Source: Tetragonia tetragonoides
Lineage: Eukaryota > Streptophyta > Magnoliopsida > Caryophyllales > Aizoaceae
DNA: 64,000 bases
Direction of reading: 5' to 3'
Assembly: GCA_038025085.1 (NCBI GenBank)
Contig: CM076139.1
Location: forward strand, 20,415,307-20,479,306
The notes beneath the pieces are model-generated. The model was not told where the DNA came from. It ran no database searches and worked only from the letters and a program-made list of their open reading frames with translations. The position numbers and the translations under genes were made by a program. This document shows, in pieces, positions 47,743 to 60,369 of this stretch (position 1 is the stretch's first letter; each line of letters opens with the position of its first letter).

Positions 47743-50700
47743 ATGGCGCTAAGTACAAACAAAGTTTTAAGTAATCCTGTTGCTTTGGATCAAACTGCTA
47801 CTTCGAATAGACAAGCAATTTTGTGTTCCATAACTAACTCAGCACAAAATAGTTTGCGTAAAAGAAGCCAGGGAGTCAGTCTAAGACGTCAGAGTAATGG
47901 CCATAACTGGGATAGCAGTTTGAGTCCTCAGTACTCGGACAGTCTATGGGGCATGTGCAGAAGACCTAATGGGTGTATTATATCTCGGAGAGCTTCAATT
48001 CTGTGCCACATGACAAGAGAACGCATAAGAGAAGCTGGCGAATTGGCAGATGTAACTGGGTATTGTGAATGGATCTTTTTTACTCTGATCTTTATCATGT
48101 TCTATCTTCTGGTTATTCTATGGCGCAGTTATTCCATTCTGGTTTGCTAAAATTATGATGATTGCCTTATTTGCTAAAAAACAGATGCTGTAAATTTCCC
48201 TTGTTTTGCAAGTCTTTTAGTATTCTGATTGTTTTTAATATTTTTCTCTACTCAAAAGGCTTATCTTTGTAGTTGGCTAGACCAAGGATGTGGTTAGTTT
48301 TAAGTGGAAAAGGCTTTGGTGCTAATGGATGTTACCTTGATCAAATGGTTAGGAAAAAAGTAAAAAGTCCCATAAAAGCTTTTATCTAAATGAAAAAAAA
48401 AGTCCCATAAAAGCAGTCCATCATTTGCATAATTTATAAATTTGAATGCTCTAGGGATGTGAGTTATCTGTACTCTACTGTCACAGAGTCAAAACCAGTG
48501 CAGTGTAGTTGAAGACTTGGATTTTGTTGCATAGATGGATTGTAATTCTGCACAATTGATAGCTAATGTTCTCTATGTGTTGGAATGAATTATCTTCGTA
48601 TACTCATCCTTGAATCTCTTGGAAATTTATGTTTAGGATTTCTAGAACAGTACAAGATTTCACGTTACGGTTAGAATCACTTAGCCTGGATAATCACTGG
48701 AAAAGTGCAGCTGCTCCTATTTTCTGAACTCATATACATCTTGTTTTAATCTTTCAATTTTTTAGATTAGTCTTGTTTGAATCTTATATAAAATCAACTG
48801 TTAAATTTCAATGTATTCTCTTCATAAATGTCGTTCGTGTGTATCAGAGAAGGGAGTGAAGAGAAAGAAATACAGAAATCTGCTGAGTTTCAAGAGTCAG
48901 TTACCCCCCCTCAAGGGCTAGCAGAAGCCTATAAATACGCGTATAATGATGCAAAGTTTGTTAACGAAAGAGCACGGAATGACATTGTCCTGCTTTCTCG
49001 GTAATGTTGCAGTTTGATACCCAACTTATTTATTTCCCTACGCTTTAATCCTTCACAACCAATTTTTTTTACCGTTAAAGTTATTTGAACTACAGAATTG
49101 AGTTCTGTGGCTATTGCTTGTCCAATATTATGGTTCAGTGCATGAGTTCTTTTTCGTCTATTTTTTGCAGTGGAATACTCAGTCTTGATGCTCGTGCACG
49201 TCAGGATGTAGCGATTTTAGGTTCCGAGTTTCTCAAGTTAGATGGTGAGTTCATTCATTCTCTATTTGAGGTGTATGAAGTTGGGATTCTGTTTATTAGT
49301 GCCAGTATTTCAAAGGTTAAAATGATAGTTCCGTTGCTTATTCTTGAGAACTATCTTCCAGTGGAGCACTCTGGCATACTGTTTATTTTTTATTTTAATC
49401 TTTGGATTATAGGAGTAAGTAAGATAGGTTCATTAAACTTTTATGTGCTTCTTATGTGTTGTAGAGTGGAATCTAACGGAAACGACATCTTGGTAAATGT
49501 AGATTGTAAGATTTGTATATTTGAACCCTACCATGTGTCTAGGCGGTAGCCTCATGCTAGGCACGGGGGTAATGGTACTGTATGGTATAGTTTGCTATTG
49601 ATTTTAGTCCATCCTGTGAACCATGCTAAGTTTACAGTTTTCTTCACATGTTAGAATTTGTCTTCCCTTTTCTCTCGGTCATGAGTACTCTTGTGCTTAC
49701 CTTTTTCTTGTGTGCTTTATAGCTCGTGCAAGGGAAGACACTGAGAAAATCGACCTTAATGTGAAGAAAAAGGCTGAACGTCTTCATGTCATTGCTACTG
49801 TATGCACTTTATGATACTATAGTTTTACTTAGGTTGAAGTGAATTGTGTGAAATCTTTGGAATGACCTCGTAATCTTCTGTAACCATATCAGATTCTTAA
49901 AGACAAGGCAAAATCTAGACTAAAGACTGCAGCTGATCGACACTGGAATGATGGAGCCTTAGAGGTGTGTCCTATGGCGCCTTAAATTAAAATTTGAGTG
50001 CATGGCAAAACTACTATTGGGTGTGTATCCAGTATTCCAGTGTGCTTGCATTCATGCTTGTTGTCATGCAATGCCAAAAAGTTTGTTCATTCTTACTACA
50101 CTTTTATCTGATTTTCCTTTTATGGCCAGAGTGCTAGACATGTGAAATGTTAGTAGGTGGATACAGTGGATTTGTCTAGTTTACTGTCCTGTCAAATTGG
50201 TTTCCTTTCTCTTTTTGGTATAACTAAAGACTCAAGTGCCGGTTTTCTTTGTTTGAACAGCAAAGACTCAAGTGCCGTTAATGCATCATATATATTTGCC
50301 TCATATTGAAAAGGTGTGGGACCTGTTGTAGATTCCTCTGATGAGGTTGTCACAAAGCGGATTCTTCATTGATCCTCTAATGCAAAGGCATCCTCTAAGT
50401 AGGATGCTGAAAATGGGGGAATATATGAGGGGATTGACATAAATTATTGAAGTAAACGCTTAAATCAATATTGATATCTTGTTGTCTTCATTACGAATTT
50501 CCAGAGAATCCAGACAATATCTTACTCTGTTAGTCTGTTGTAGCACTGCATGCTCTAATTATGAGTTAAGTTAAACTTGTAGGCAAAATGTCTATCGTGT
50601 TTTCAATCAGGTCTTCATCTGTTACTTCTTACCTGATGCATGCTAATTTTTTTCAGCACAAAAACTTGTCTAAGACGATCTTACCGTAAGCTTTTGGTAA

Positions 50701-52180
50701 GAGGATGGTTACTTTTTAGTTGAAGAAGGGTCACGACTCAAAATAAGTGACCCCTATATTTCTAAATAGTTACCCCATTTTTCTGAGTTGGTCTCACACA
50801 AGACTTACTCTTTTTTCAGTCCAAGTGATGATCTAAATTTTACGTTATGAAGTTGGCTTCTGATTTGTAGGCTGACTTACGGCGGGCTGACATACGCGCC
50901 AAGACACGTGCTATGGAGGATACCCTGATGGCAATGGAGGTTAGCCACATGCGTAGTTACTGTCTGTATTTACCTTTTGATGATAATGTCCCCGTAATAA
51001 CTGCATATATTTCTCCACGCATTGATTACTTAAATTGTTGATTTCTGATTTACAGTTTGTTAAGAACATTCACGAGATAATGGTTAGCAAGATGTACCAC
51101 TTGTAAGTCCTTTGATATTGGAAGAGTAGGCCTATACCAGTCTGGATTGCAAATTGTAATTTTTATCATCGGGGCATCCAGCCCTCTTCACAGGAAAAAT
51201 GGGCCGGGATCACAAAACATAACGCTTGAGAAAAATGGAAAAGCTCTTGATTTCTTTCCCGGTGAAGTATCTAATGATCGCATTACAGCTATTCAGGTGC
51301 CTTCAGCTATTCACAGTTTTTATTTATGAAAATGACAGGAAATGTCACCAGGCTTGAATTTGATCCTTGGAAATTTTTTATTTGTGCAGGAAGCTTACTG
51401 GCGGATGGCATATGCACTTTCTGAAGCTGATGGCATTGACTATACTGATCCTGAAGAGGTTTGAATAATACATTGGCTTTCTCCAATGTGGATGACGTAC
51501 TGATATAAACCTTAGTTTTGGTATTACTTACATTTTATTTTACACTTGGATCCAGCTCGAGATGTTAATTACCACACTTATAGACCTTGACGCGATGGAT
51601 GGTAAATCTAGTGTATCACTCTTGGCCGAATGTTCCAGCTCTCCTGATGTCAATACTAGGTACACATCTTTCTGGCAGGTTTACATGTAGTAATTTATTT
51701 TAGGTTGTCTTTCTAAAGTAGTTACTTTAGGACTTATGTTGAACCAAACTATATTTATTGTTTCCTGAGGGTATGAACCAACTTAAGATGCATCAAAGTC
51801 ATCTATTAGATTCTTCTTCCCCTGTTTAGTAAATTTCTGTTTCCCTGCTGTAGGCAAGCATTAGCCAATGCACTTGCGGCAGCTCCATCAATGTGGACAC
51901 TCGGAAATGCGGGCATGGGAGCATTGCAGGTTGGTCGTGGTTTTCTTCAAGTTGAAGATTTATATAATGAAGTGTATTGCTTTAAGCCAAATATATAAAT
52001 AAATAAATGTGAATGCTAATATTGCAGAGACTAGCAGAAGACAACGATCCGGCTGTTGCTGCTGCTGCATCAAGAGCTATTTATGAGCTGAAACAGCAAT
52101 GGGAAATTGAAGAGGGCGATAGCTGGAGGTTCATGCTGAATCAAAAGATTACAGAAGGCAATGATGGGGAAACCAGCTGA
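47743..52180 (+). CDS. Senescence-associated protein AAF/SPA15-like, plastid
   Basis: Twelve coding exons: 47743-48059, 48848-49000, 49171-49244, 49723-49799, 49893-49964, 50871-50939, 51056-51102, 51194-51296, 51390-51458, 51556-51659, 51854-51929 and 52028-52180. All have GT-AG borders and stay in phase to give 437 residues. The first 100 residues are rich in Ser, Asn, Gln and Arg with few acids, as in a chloroplast transit peptide. Then come charged helices (YAYNDAKFVNERARNDIVLL, LDARARQDVAILGSEFLKLD, ARAREDTEKIDLNVKKKAER) and a C-terminal block (EAYWRMAYALSEADGIDYTD, SLLAECSSSPDVNTR, ALAAAPSMWTLGNAGMG) with repeat-like helices. I recognise the AAF/SPA15 family, reported as plastid proteins tied to leaf senescence and redox balance; the molecular activity is not known to me. 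No lesions, so probably functional. Its intron 5 carries a MITE. Confidence 0.85.
50663..50812 (+). mobile_element. Family A repeat, copy 3, in an AAF intron
   Basis: Starts ACTTGTCTAAGACGATCTTAC and ends GAGTTGGTCTCACACAAGAC. The two ends are inverted complements (ACTTGT, RAGAC). Contains AAGTGACCCCTATATTTCTA, as in the copies near 39575 and, reversed, 37440. It lies between exons 5 and 6, about 60 bases before exon 6. Confidence 0.75.
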
Positions 52181-53431
52181 GTTAAATCTAATATGTATTT
52201 AGTTCATCAACCTGTAAAAAAAATGTAACATAATTAAATGTGATGGTGGAGTAGCTTTTCAGTTGAACCCTTGGACCACAGAGTTAACTAATCCTTTGTT
52301 AATTGTAAAAGGCACTGCTTTATACATCTACTGCCGCTATCTATATTCTTACATGCTCCAAAAAGAACATGAAGTTAAAAACCTGGCTCTAGATGAATTT
52401 CACTCTTTTATGATCACATTTTAGTTGTCTAAAGTTACCATCCATTGTTCTGAATCTCTGAAATTAAGATTTCAGCATATTGGCAAATGGGACATTGATT
52501 TTGGGATGAATTAGCTTTTCTGTTTGTTATATATTTATCTGTTTGTTTATGAATTAGTGCCCTTTGGCCTATCTTCTCCCATGTCCTAACTTCAACTTCT
52601 CCCTTTTACATTCCTCCTCCCCACCCCCTCGTTCTCCACTTCTGCCTCCACCTCCCCTTTAAAATGGGGTTATAAGTAGAAGTAGCTTCAGTTTCTAGTT
52701 TTAGTTTCATTTCAACTTGGTGGTAGAGGTAGAAATAGAGGAAGAGGGCGTAGGTCGTGAAAGATGTGAGGAGATTTTGAATTTGAGAGAAGTTAGACCA
52801 TGCGGGCTTAGTATGTTCTTAAAGATGTAAGAAACAGACTAATATGTAATATTTGCCTTCAAATGTTCATCTCAATTATCACTTATCATGCGATACATTG
52901 AAAAGCGAAATATTTATTATTCGAGTATTTTTTTTTTGTTGTAGTTAATATTGTTGCTAAGAGAGCCATACAATTAAATTAAAAATCTTCGTTACCATTT
53001 CCGAAAAATTTATCAACTAAACTAATTGACATAAAAAAATTTGTTAAAGCAAGGTGTTTGTAGGTATCATTACAGCTTAGTGTCCCTTCCCTGACTTGAT
53101 TCACTTTAGTTTCCTTTTCCTCCTTCCCACTATTCCTTTTTCCTGGCTTTCCCATGCTGATGGGCCATCATCATGGACAGCTTAGCTCCATCTTTTTCTT
53201 CATGCCCCTGGAAAAGTTGAATCCTCCATCATTCTCTTTCTCTCTCACTTCCCTTTTTCTCATTCTTTTCTGTTTAAGAATCCAAAGTAAGGCTCAGTAC
53301 AATACAGTGCATGATTTAGATATTGATCTAAACTCTTAACAGTTCACTGAACCAACAAAAGTTGTAAGATCATTTTGGTTAAAACCTTGTAACCTTTTTT
53401 AGCTCCCACTATTTCTTTCACTTATACCACA
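52181..53431. other. Intergenic DNA between AAF-like and myosin-binding genes
   Basis: 3' sequence of the AAF-like gene, then no supported gene. 52560-52750 is rich in ACTTCTCC and CCTCCCC words similar to the MITE at 54427-54722, perhaps a degraded relative. The leader of the next gene (53200-53431) is pyrimidine-rich. Confidence 0.5.
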
Positions 53432-56213
53432 ATGAAGACAGAGAACAAAGACATAGCAACAGCCACCATGGCTGGCAGCAAATTTGCTACATTGCTGACA
53501 AGAAATATTCACAAAATCCTGGTCATTTTAGCATATGCATTTCTTGAATGGGTTATGATAGCTCTTCTGTTTTCAAACTCCTGTTTTGCCTATCTGATTA
53601 GAAAGTTTTCTGCTTACTTTGGCCTGAAACCGCCCTGCCCTTGGTGTTCTAGAGTTGATCATTTGCTCGAGCCTGTGAAAAGTGCAGATCCCTACAAAGC
53701 TTTGGTTTGTGAGACTCATGGCACTTTGATATCCAGGCTAACTTACTGCTCAAATCACAGGAAGTTGGCTGAATCAGAGAACATGTGTAAAGAATGCTTC
53801 ACCTCTCGGCCTAAGTATTCCCCAAAAATCTGTAGATGCTCTTGTTGTGAGAAAGTCTCGAGTACAATGCTTAACAATTCTCATGATGTCCCTCTCAATG
53901 GAAGCTTATACAAGAATGAGATAGAACAGGTGAAAGACGAGTTGAGAGAGTGCAAAGCGAATGATGGTGATACTCACAGTGGATCAGAATGTGAGCATCA
54001 AGTGCTTTCAGATTTCGGAAGCTTTCACCTTAGAGAAGAAGCAGAAGAGGACAGTAACGAGGATGAAGAAACTGGAGGCGGGAATGTCACAGAAGAGAGA
54101 GATTGTGACAAAAGAGAAGTAACAGAGGGGATTAAAGATGACACAAAGATCAGAAGGAGTGAACAAACTGATGTTGCAGTTGCAGAAATAGAAAATCATG
54201 CAGGTACCTGCATACTTCTTTTGATCAATAATTGAATGTGCATATACTCAAGTGTCAAAATGCACTTCATACTAGAGCCTATAGAAAGTAGCTTGTAAGA
54301 TAGGAAGTTAATTCTTATTCTAGTATAATAGCTATATGCATGTTCCTGATCTCCAATACCCAAGAGCTAGAACATTAATCAAAACTGTTGGCAAGCGAAT
54401 TTAGTTTCATGCACCTCTTAGTCTTAGGTGGTGTTTGGTCTAGTTTGTGTGTAACTTCTACTTTTCCCCTATTTTTCTTCACAAACCACTCATTCTACCT
54501 CCTCCTCACCCCCATTTTCTGCTTATAGAAAGCTCAAAACACCCCTTAGAAGGTCCAAAAGTAGAAGCTCCAATTTGATGCGTCTACTTTTTGGTGTCCT
54601 AGGGGGTGTTTTAAGGTTTTTAGGAGCTGAAAATGGGTGTGGGGAAGGAGGTGAAGGGGTGGTTTGTGAGGGAAAATAGAGGGAAAAATAGAAGTTATTC
54701 ATAAGCTACCCCAAACTCGCTCTTAGCCTGTTAGGGGTGTTTGTGAACCAAGCCGATGCATGCTTGATATCCCTAAAGTTTGAGTTGAGCTTAATTAGCT
54801 TGACTCAAGTCGTAACTCAACGAGCGAGATTCCTGGTCAACCTCGATAACACAGAAGCTTGATTTGAGCTCGATTAAGCTTGTGTGAAGTTCAAATTACG
54901 AGCAAAGTTTCTGCTCAAGCTGAACTTCATAGGCTTTGTTGGAGATCGGACTTAGCTCATAACTCTGGGAACTTGTATCAATCTTGAATAGCTTGATTTC
55001 CATCATTATACATACAAATTGATATATATATCAGAATTTTTATGTCAGAAAACTAGAAGAGCTGTGAAATATATAAATGCAAAGGTGGTTCATTATCAGT
55101 ACTTTTTCTACTCTCCCAGGTGAAATGCAGATAGAGAATGCCTTCCATGAAGAGGGGACATTCACTACAGAAAGAATAGATCATCTTTTGGTTTTAGCTG
55201 ACAACAAAAGACTAATAAAAGCAGATCAGCCCTTGGATGGGACTTTTGTGAGTCTGGCAGATTCTTGTAATTTTACGATCCAACGACTCATATGTGATCT
55301 CGAAGCTGAACGCAAAGCTCGAAATGACCTGTATGCTGAACTAGAGGCAGAGAGAAACGCTGCTGCAATCGCTGCCAATCAAACAATGGCAATGATAACG
55401 AGGCTCCAAAAAGAAAAGGCAGCGATGCAAATGGAGGCTCGACATTACCAAAGGGTTATGGAAGAGCAAGCCGAGTATGACCAAGAGGCCCTGCAGCTCA
55501 TGAATGAGCTAGTGATGAAGAGAGAAAGAGAGAAGAAAGAACTCGACAAGGAACTGACTGTGTATCGCGAGAGGATGTCAGATTATGAGGCCAAAGACAA
55601 GGACATGACGATGATTAAAAAATGCACGAATGGGGACTTATATTTGCCCTGCAGCGTTGATAGTGACAGTGATGTGCTGTCAATTGATCTAAACCGTCAT
55701 TACGATAAAGATAAGGACGACAAGGACATGTCTCTCCTAGATTGCTCTAACGAATGGGGTGCAATCGACGATTCACTACAAGAGCTGGAGGAAGAGAGGT
55801 TATCCATTATTAAGCAACTTAAGGACTTGGAAGAAAAGCTTGAGCCAGGTTCTGAGTTATGTAGCCAAGAAGTGAACCTGGTTCCTTTTTGCTTCTCCTA
55901 TGCAATTAGTGAAAATCATCCCAAGACAATGGCTTCTGCTGCTCGAAAACTGCTCGATTTTGTAGAATCAGGTGACGATGAGACTGAAGACGAGGCAATG
56001 TCTAGTAAAACTGAAGTGGAAAATGGAAGTAAAAGGCATGCTATTGAGAAGGAGATGGATCATGTGTATGGCAGGTTACAAGCGTTAGAAGCAGACACGG
56101 AGTTTCTTAGGCATTGTATTGGCTCTGTGAACAAAGGGAATATAGGGGTGAACCTCCTTCAAGAGATCTTGCAACATCTCCGTGAATTAAGGGCTGCAGA
56201 GATTTGCATGTAA
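53432..56213 (+). CDS. Myosin-binding protein (DUF593/GTD-binding, FLOURY1-like)
   Basis: DUF593 proteins bind the globular tail of class XI myosins and sit on membranes or vesicles. Two exons, 53432-54203 and 55120-56213, join in phase (Gly258 is split) to give 621 residues. ATG 53432 is the first in frame; a second Met (residue 13) is possible. A hydrophobic segment at about residues 29-56 is the membrane anchor, followed by CPWC (69-72) and further Cys-rich pairs (CSNH, CKEC, CRCSCC) to about 145. An acidic linker leads to the GTD-binding coiled coil at about 311-405 (IQRLICDLEAERKARNDLY, AAAIAANQTMAMI, YQRVMEEQAEYDQEALQLM). A further coiled coil follows (LQELEEERLSIIKQLKDLEE) and a short C-terminal helix (LLQEILQHLRELR). 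No defects. A MITE occupies the single intron. Confidence 0.93.
54427..54722. mobile_element. Foldback MITE in the intron of the myosin-binding gene
   Basis: The two halves are inverted copies: GTAACTTCTACTTTTCCCC and ACAAACCACTCATTCTACCTCC on the left, with GGTGAAGGGGTGGTTTGTGA and AAAATAGAAGTTATTC on the right. Ends GGTGGTGTTTGGT and CCAAACTCGCTC pair imperfectly, and TTA flanks both (54424-54426 and 54723-54725), as for Tourist/PIF-Harbinger MITEs. Length 296 bp. The flank could equally be read as a 5-bp CTTAG. Confidence 0.75.
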
Positions 56214-56999
56214 TAAACTTATAGTACTACTGTACTACTTTTATAAGTGTCTGTCTCAGAAAATGAATATGACCATTAACTTTCCTGTTTTCTTGCACCC
56301 CCTTTCTTCTCATCCTTCCCCTTTACCCCCTTTCTTAGAGATGATACTTTGATCAGGATTGTGGAGCACTCACCAAGCATAAGGATCACTTTCCTAGCTT
56401 AAAGAGTAGCCTCCAAGTATATACTCGGAGGCTCGGAGCCCAATTATGCTAGGAAGGATCTTTTTTTGACCATTCATTCTTTGCGACCCGAGGTCTTTTC
56501 CCTATAAACACTGTTTCATTCCCTCTGGTCTTAGCAACTGAGCAAAGAGCTCATAAGCCAAAAATATGTGTAAATGGGGTTAGGGTTCATTGGGTGTAAT
56601 TGGGGTAAGGTGTAAACAAAGACTGTTGTTATGTTGTCATCTTTTATTAGTGAATGCTATATGTCCACATTTGCCATGGTTTTTCCTGCCACAAAACCTT
56701 GTATAGGGCGGACCTATGGAATAGGGCCTCTCACATTTCCTTCCCCCTCTCTTTTTCTCTCTCCTCTCTCCCTCCCACGCCTGATGGGATAGGTCCACTC
56801 CATCCACACAAGACCTTTTGTTTCCTGCTACACTGGAGAGTTTAAATTTGGTAAAAGGTGATTTTTGATAAATGCGCTATACAGGGCATGCCCCCCTGAC
56901 AATCTTGGAAAATGGACTTTCTAGGAAGGGCCTCGCTTAACAATCCCTAGACTGCAGCAACATTCACTAACTTCCAGTAAACATATCACTTATCTCATC
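56214..56999. other. Intergenic DNA, no gene seen
   Basis: 3' region of the myosin-binding gene. A short inverted repeat (GGATCACTTTCCTAGC at 56385 and GCTAGGAAGGATC at 56449) could form a hairpin. Confidence 0.5.
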
Positions 57000-57330
57000 A
57001 AAATACAAGCATTACATTCCAGATTGAGGCAACTCCAAAACTATCACCTACCTATCCCCCATCTGACATATTATTGTGACAAATTATTGTGTAAGATCCA
57101 ACCAATCCTATCATTAGAGATGTGCTTCAGCCATTTCACGGTTTCACCAGAACCTGTGGGAGCAGAAAAGTACTTGTCAAAAAGAACCTCATGTCTGAGT
57201 TGCCGTAACGTGTAAACCAGACCAGAAACTGAAGCAGAGAGAACTTCCTTATTGAAATGTGACCTCCTCTTTCGTCTGACAATCCATTCTTGTAGTATAG
57301 ACGTTGTCCAGCAAGAACTGTTGTAATTAA
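57000..57330 (-). mobile_element. LINE C-terminal remnant (probable)
   Basis: On the minus strand, 57320-57060 reads SWTTSILQEWIVRRKRRSHF, then a segment resembling the domain after the zinc knuckle in plant non-LTR elements that lack RNase H. Only one segment is legible. Confidence 0.4.
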
Positions 57331-57704
57331 CTGTATTAGTAGTTCAGCATTATTGTCTTCCCCAATCTTGAATCACTATGAATCTTTTAGAAGTTCTGCT
57401 CCAATGAAACAGGTTATCCATGATGCTGGCTGCACAAAATCTCGACGTTATAACTGAAGTAGTACACAAGTTTGTATTGCATTGGCATTATTTTCATCCA
57501 ATCCTGAATCATTTTGACCTTTAAAAATCCATTTTCTTGCTTTAGTGAAATGGACTATCCATGCTGCAGGAATAACTTTTAAGCTAAGAATAACAAAGAT
57601 GGTCTAAAGCTCCAACCAGTAGCAAGCAAGTTCCATGCTAGCACTCCGTAATTACTTTGGCTGTTGCAAGTTATGATTTTTTGCTGAGTTCTGATTTGGT
57701 CAAG

Positions 57705-57782
57705 ATGTTTGTTTCGTCACACGTTGAATCATGGAGGTACCAGCTTGATGATGCATCGGATCGACTTTATGGAATGATCAAG
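57705..57782 (+). other. Orphan exon-like ORF, 26 codons
   Basis: ATG 57705 opens a 26-codon frame (MFVSSHVESWRYQLDDASDR and a short tail) that ends exactly at a good donor (AAG then GTTAGC). I do not recognise it and see no partner exon nearby. It could be a first exon, a gene fragment or chance. Confidence 0.25.
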
Positions 57783-57905
57783 GTTAGCTGATCACATTAT
57801 TAGCTCTCATGTTCTGTTTTTAAGAAAGAAGGTGACAATGAAAATTGCAAATGGTATGACCAGCAGACCATACATCTTGTTCTGTATATGAGATGTGACC
57901 AATAA

Positions 57906-57993
57906 GTGGTTGGTGTGAGTGGTTCGACACTCTCATCCCTTAAGCAAGGTCGAGGGTTCGAATCTTGTGGATGGAGAAACTACTAAAAAAAAA
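57906..57993 (+). mobile_element. tRNA-derived SINE head
   Basis: GTGGTTGGTGTGAGTGG resembles an RNA polymerase III A box and GAGGGTTCGAATCTTG a B box about 45 bases downstream, followed by a short body and an A-run (57984-57992). This matches the tRNA-like head of plant SINEs. It is not a full tRNA gene, since the acceptor stem does not pair. Confidence 0.7.
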
Positions 57994-59130
57994 GAAGTAT
58001 ATGAAATGTGATTCTAAATCTACATTGTTTCTTTTGGTATGATAGTGTTCCTGACTTTTAAAAGTCCAGTGAACTCTGCAATTTGTAACTGTGGAAATGA
58101 AATTGGTGAACTGAAATTATGCTGCAATTGTGGAAACTCCATACTATAACAAAATGCAGAGAAGCCAGCATCTCAAAAACACCTCAGAGGATAAAGCCTC
58201 AAACACTCATTTGAGCCCAATGTCAGAACTCAGAAAACACTTAAAAGACAGAACTTTATAGTTCATACACCCTGGAGCCAACAATCAAAAGCACTTAACA
58301 AGACATTACCTTAATACCCTGATGAATTGAAGCTCGAACACATCTAAATGACCAAATATCGAGATGATACACTATAAAACTGAAGCTTAACCCATACCAC
58401 TCAATTTTGAACTTTAACAAGCAGAAACTCATAAACACATCTCAAGACAAGTACCAAATGGTTAGAAAGATAAAGGAATGTAACGAGGATCAATGATATC
58501 ATTATCTTGTTATCCCCCTAATTGCGCGTGTGCCATCTTGAATGCTCGCAAATCATAAGCCTAAGAGCCTCATCTTATATTAACCTGGTAAGTCCTTTTC
58601 TCATATAGCCTGAAAATGGCAATTTTCGGCACTTTTTATTCTTCCGAAAAACCCATAGGATGATTTTAGATCCAATACTAACAGAAGAAACAATTAACAA
58701 TTATGTAATTTTCTGTTTGTTTTCTTTCCATCCTATCTCTTTGCCAAGTTAAGATCCTCTCCATTTTGTTTGCTTCCATTTAACCCTCTTTACCAACACC
58801 TTCACTAAGGCGTCCGTGGAACAACTAAACGAGTGCCATAACAATAGTATATAGTTCAATTATGAAAGAGACATTCAGTCTAAGGAATAACACTACAAAA
58901 TGGTATATATATGTAGCTCATTTACTCACCAGACAAGCCTGATTAGTAGTTTTACAATGACATTACATACTGTAGTATATTACGATGCATTCAAATTGTT
59001 GAGGAATGATATTACTCCGATAATCCACTGGATTCTAGGGACAACATTGGACATTTAGTTATGTATAGTGTATATAAGGAAAATGTTTGGTTGACCCTGT
59101 GTTGTTCGGATGTAATCATAGGGTTCGGGT
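57994..59130. other. Intergenic DNA, no gene seen
   Basis: No frame of interest and no repeat I can name. The right end is the 3' region of the GASA gene. Confidence 0.5.
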
Positions 59131-59968
59131 TTAAGGGCACTTGGGGCCTCCTTCCTTGGTCTTCCAATTGTTGTAGCATGGGCAAGATTGCTTGTTGCCA
59201 TAGGTTCCTCTTGGTACACAAAGGCATTTGGAGCAGCACTTGAGACAGAAGAACATACATGGCTTCCTGTGTGATGTACCTGAGCAACGATAGTTGCATC
59301 TTGGTTGACAATCTGCTTCAATCAATTGGCATAAAATAAGTTAGAATCCACTATCAAGATGTATTATGTGATATTGCTACCACAATACCAATATGATGTT
59401 AAATATATTCTTTTCCACCTACGATTCAATTTTTTATTTGTTTTTACGCTACATCAAGAAAATACATCCACCTAGTAGAGTTTTAAATGAAGTATCTCAA
59501 ATAAGTATAACTATAAAAACTTGTATATAACATGATCACGACTTCGTCAAGTATAAAAGCTCAACTTTGATTCTGAATCCAACTTCATTCATACATTATG
59601 TAACCAAAGAAACTAAATAACAATATTGATTAAACAATACTTTTTAATTTTTTATTATTTTAAAACATGTCTAAATGGTCCAAAACTCCAAATCGAAAAG
59701 AAAATAATGTGATAGTATATATTACCTGTAGAACGAAGCTTGTTGTATCCCTGATAAGCATAATTAAATTGGTGAGACACACATAATAAATTACAAACAA
59801 TTAATAAATAAGCATATGATTGATGAGAATCATGAGATTACTATAAGAAGCAATGTATTGAAAAGAGTGATGGCATTATACTATTAAGATTACCTCAGCC
59901 ATGGTAGAAAAGGCCACCAAAAGAAGCAAAGAAAGTAACAAAATACTCATGTACGGCCGTCTTGCCAT
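59131..59968 (-). CDS. GASA/snakin family secreted cysteine-rich peptide
   Basis: GASA (gibberellin-stimulated, snakin) peptides are small secreted proteins linked to growth, hormone response and defence. Three exons on the minus strand: 59968-59894, 59750-59726 and 59312-59131. GT-AG borders join them in phase to give 93 residues. Residues 1-25 (MARRPYMSILLLSLLLLVAF, then STMAE) are a signal peptide; the short second exon gives GYNKLRST. The third carries the C-terminal GASA domain with the full set of 12 cysteines in family spacing (DCQPRCNYRCS, KPCMFFCLKCCSKC, CPCYNNWKTKEGGPKCP). The domain ends at TAA 59131-59133. Complete and apparently functional. Any specific member name would be a guess. 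Confidence 0.95.
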
Positions 59969-60369
59969 AACTAAATCTCCCTCTATAAAAAGAAATAGTA
60001 GTAGTTAAGAAAGAAATATTATCAAGTATGAATAATATATGAGCAATGGATATTGGTGAGAGTGGGATGTATATCCCAATAATATAGAGGTTGAAATTGG
60101 GATGTAACGTAAAGGGAAAGGAAGAATGATCATCATTTTGTGGACAAAAGGCCATAGCGGTGTCTAAGGCGTGATATTTGCTTGGGGTGATTATATCATT
60201 GATTGATAAAAAGTGTAACGGTGAAAGCGGCGTGTTTATTGTTCATTTGATTAACTAAAGTCAATAAGTGAGCTCTTTTTTGGTTCTGTTTCTCTTTTGT
60301 CAAAGGACTGTCACTATTAATTTACGCAAATGTCGGTCACTAGACTTACTACAATATTTGAGCTCAATA

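Noticed and set aside
57905..57975. A tRNA gene
   Set aside because: A and B boxes are present but the acceptor and anticodon stems do not pair; fits a SINE head.
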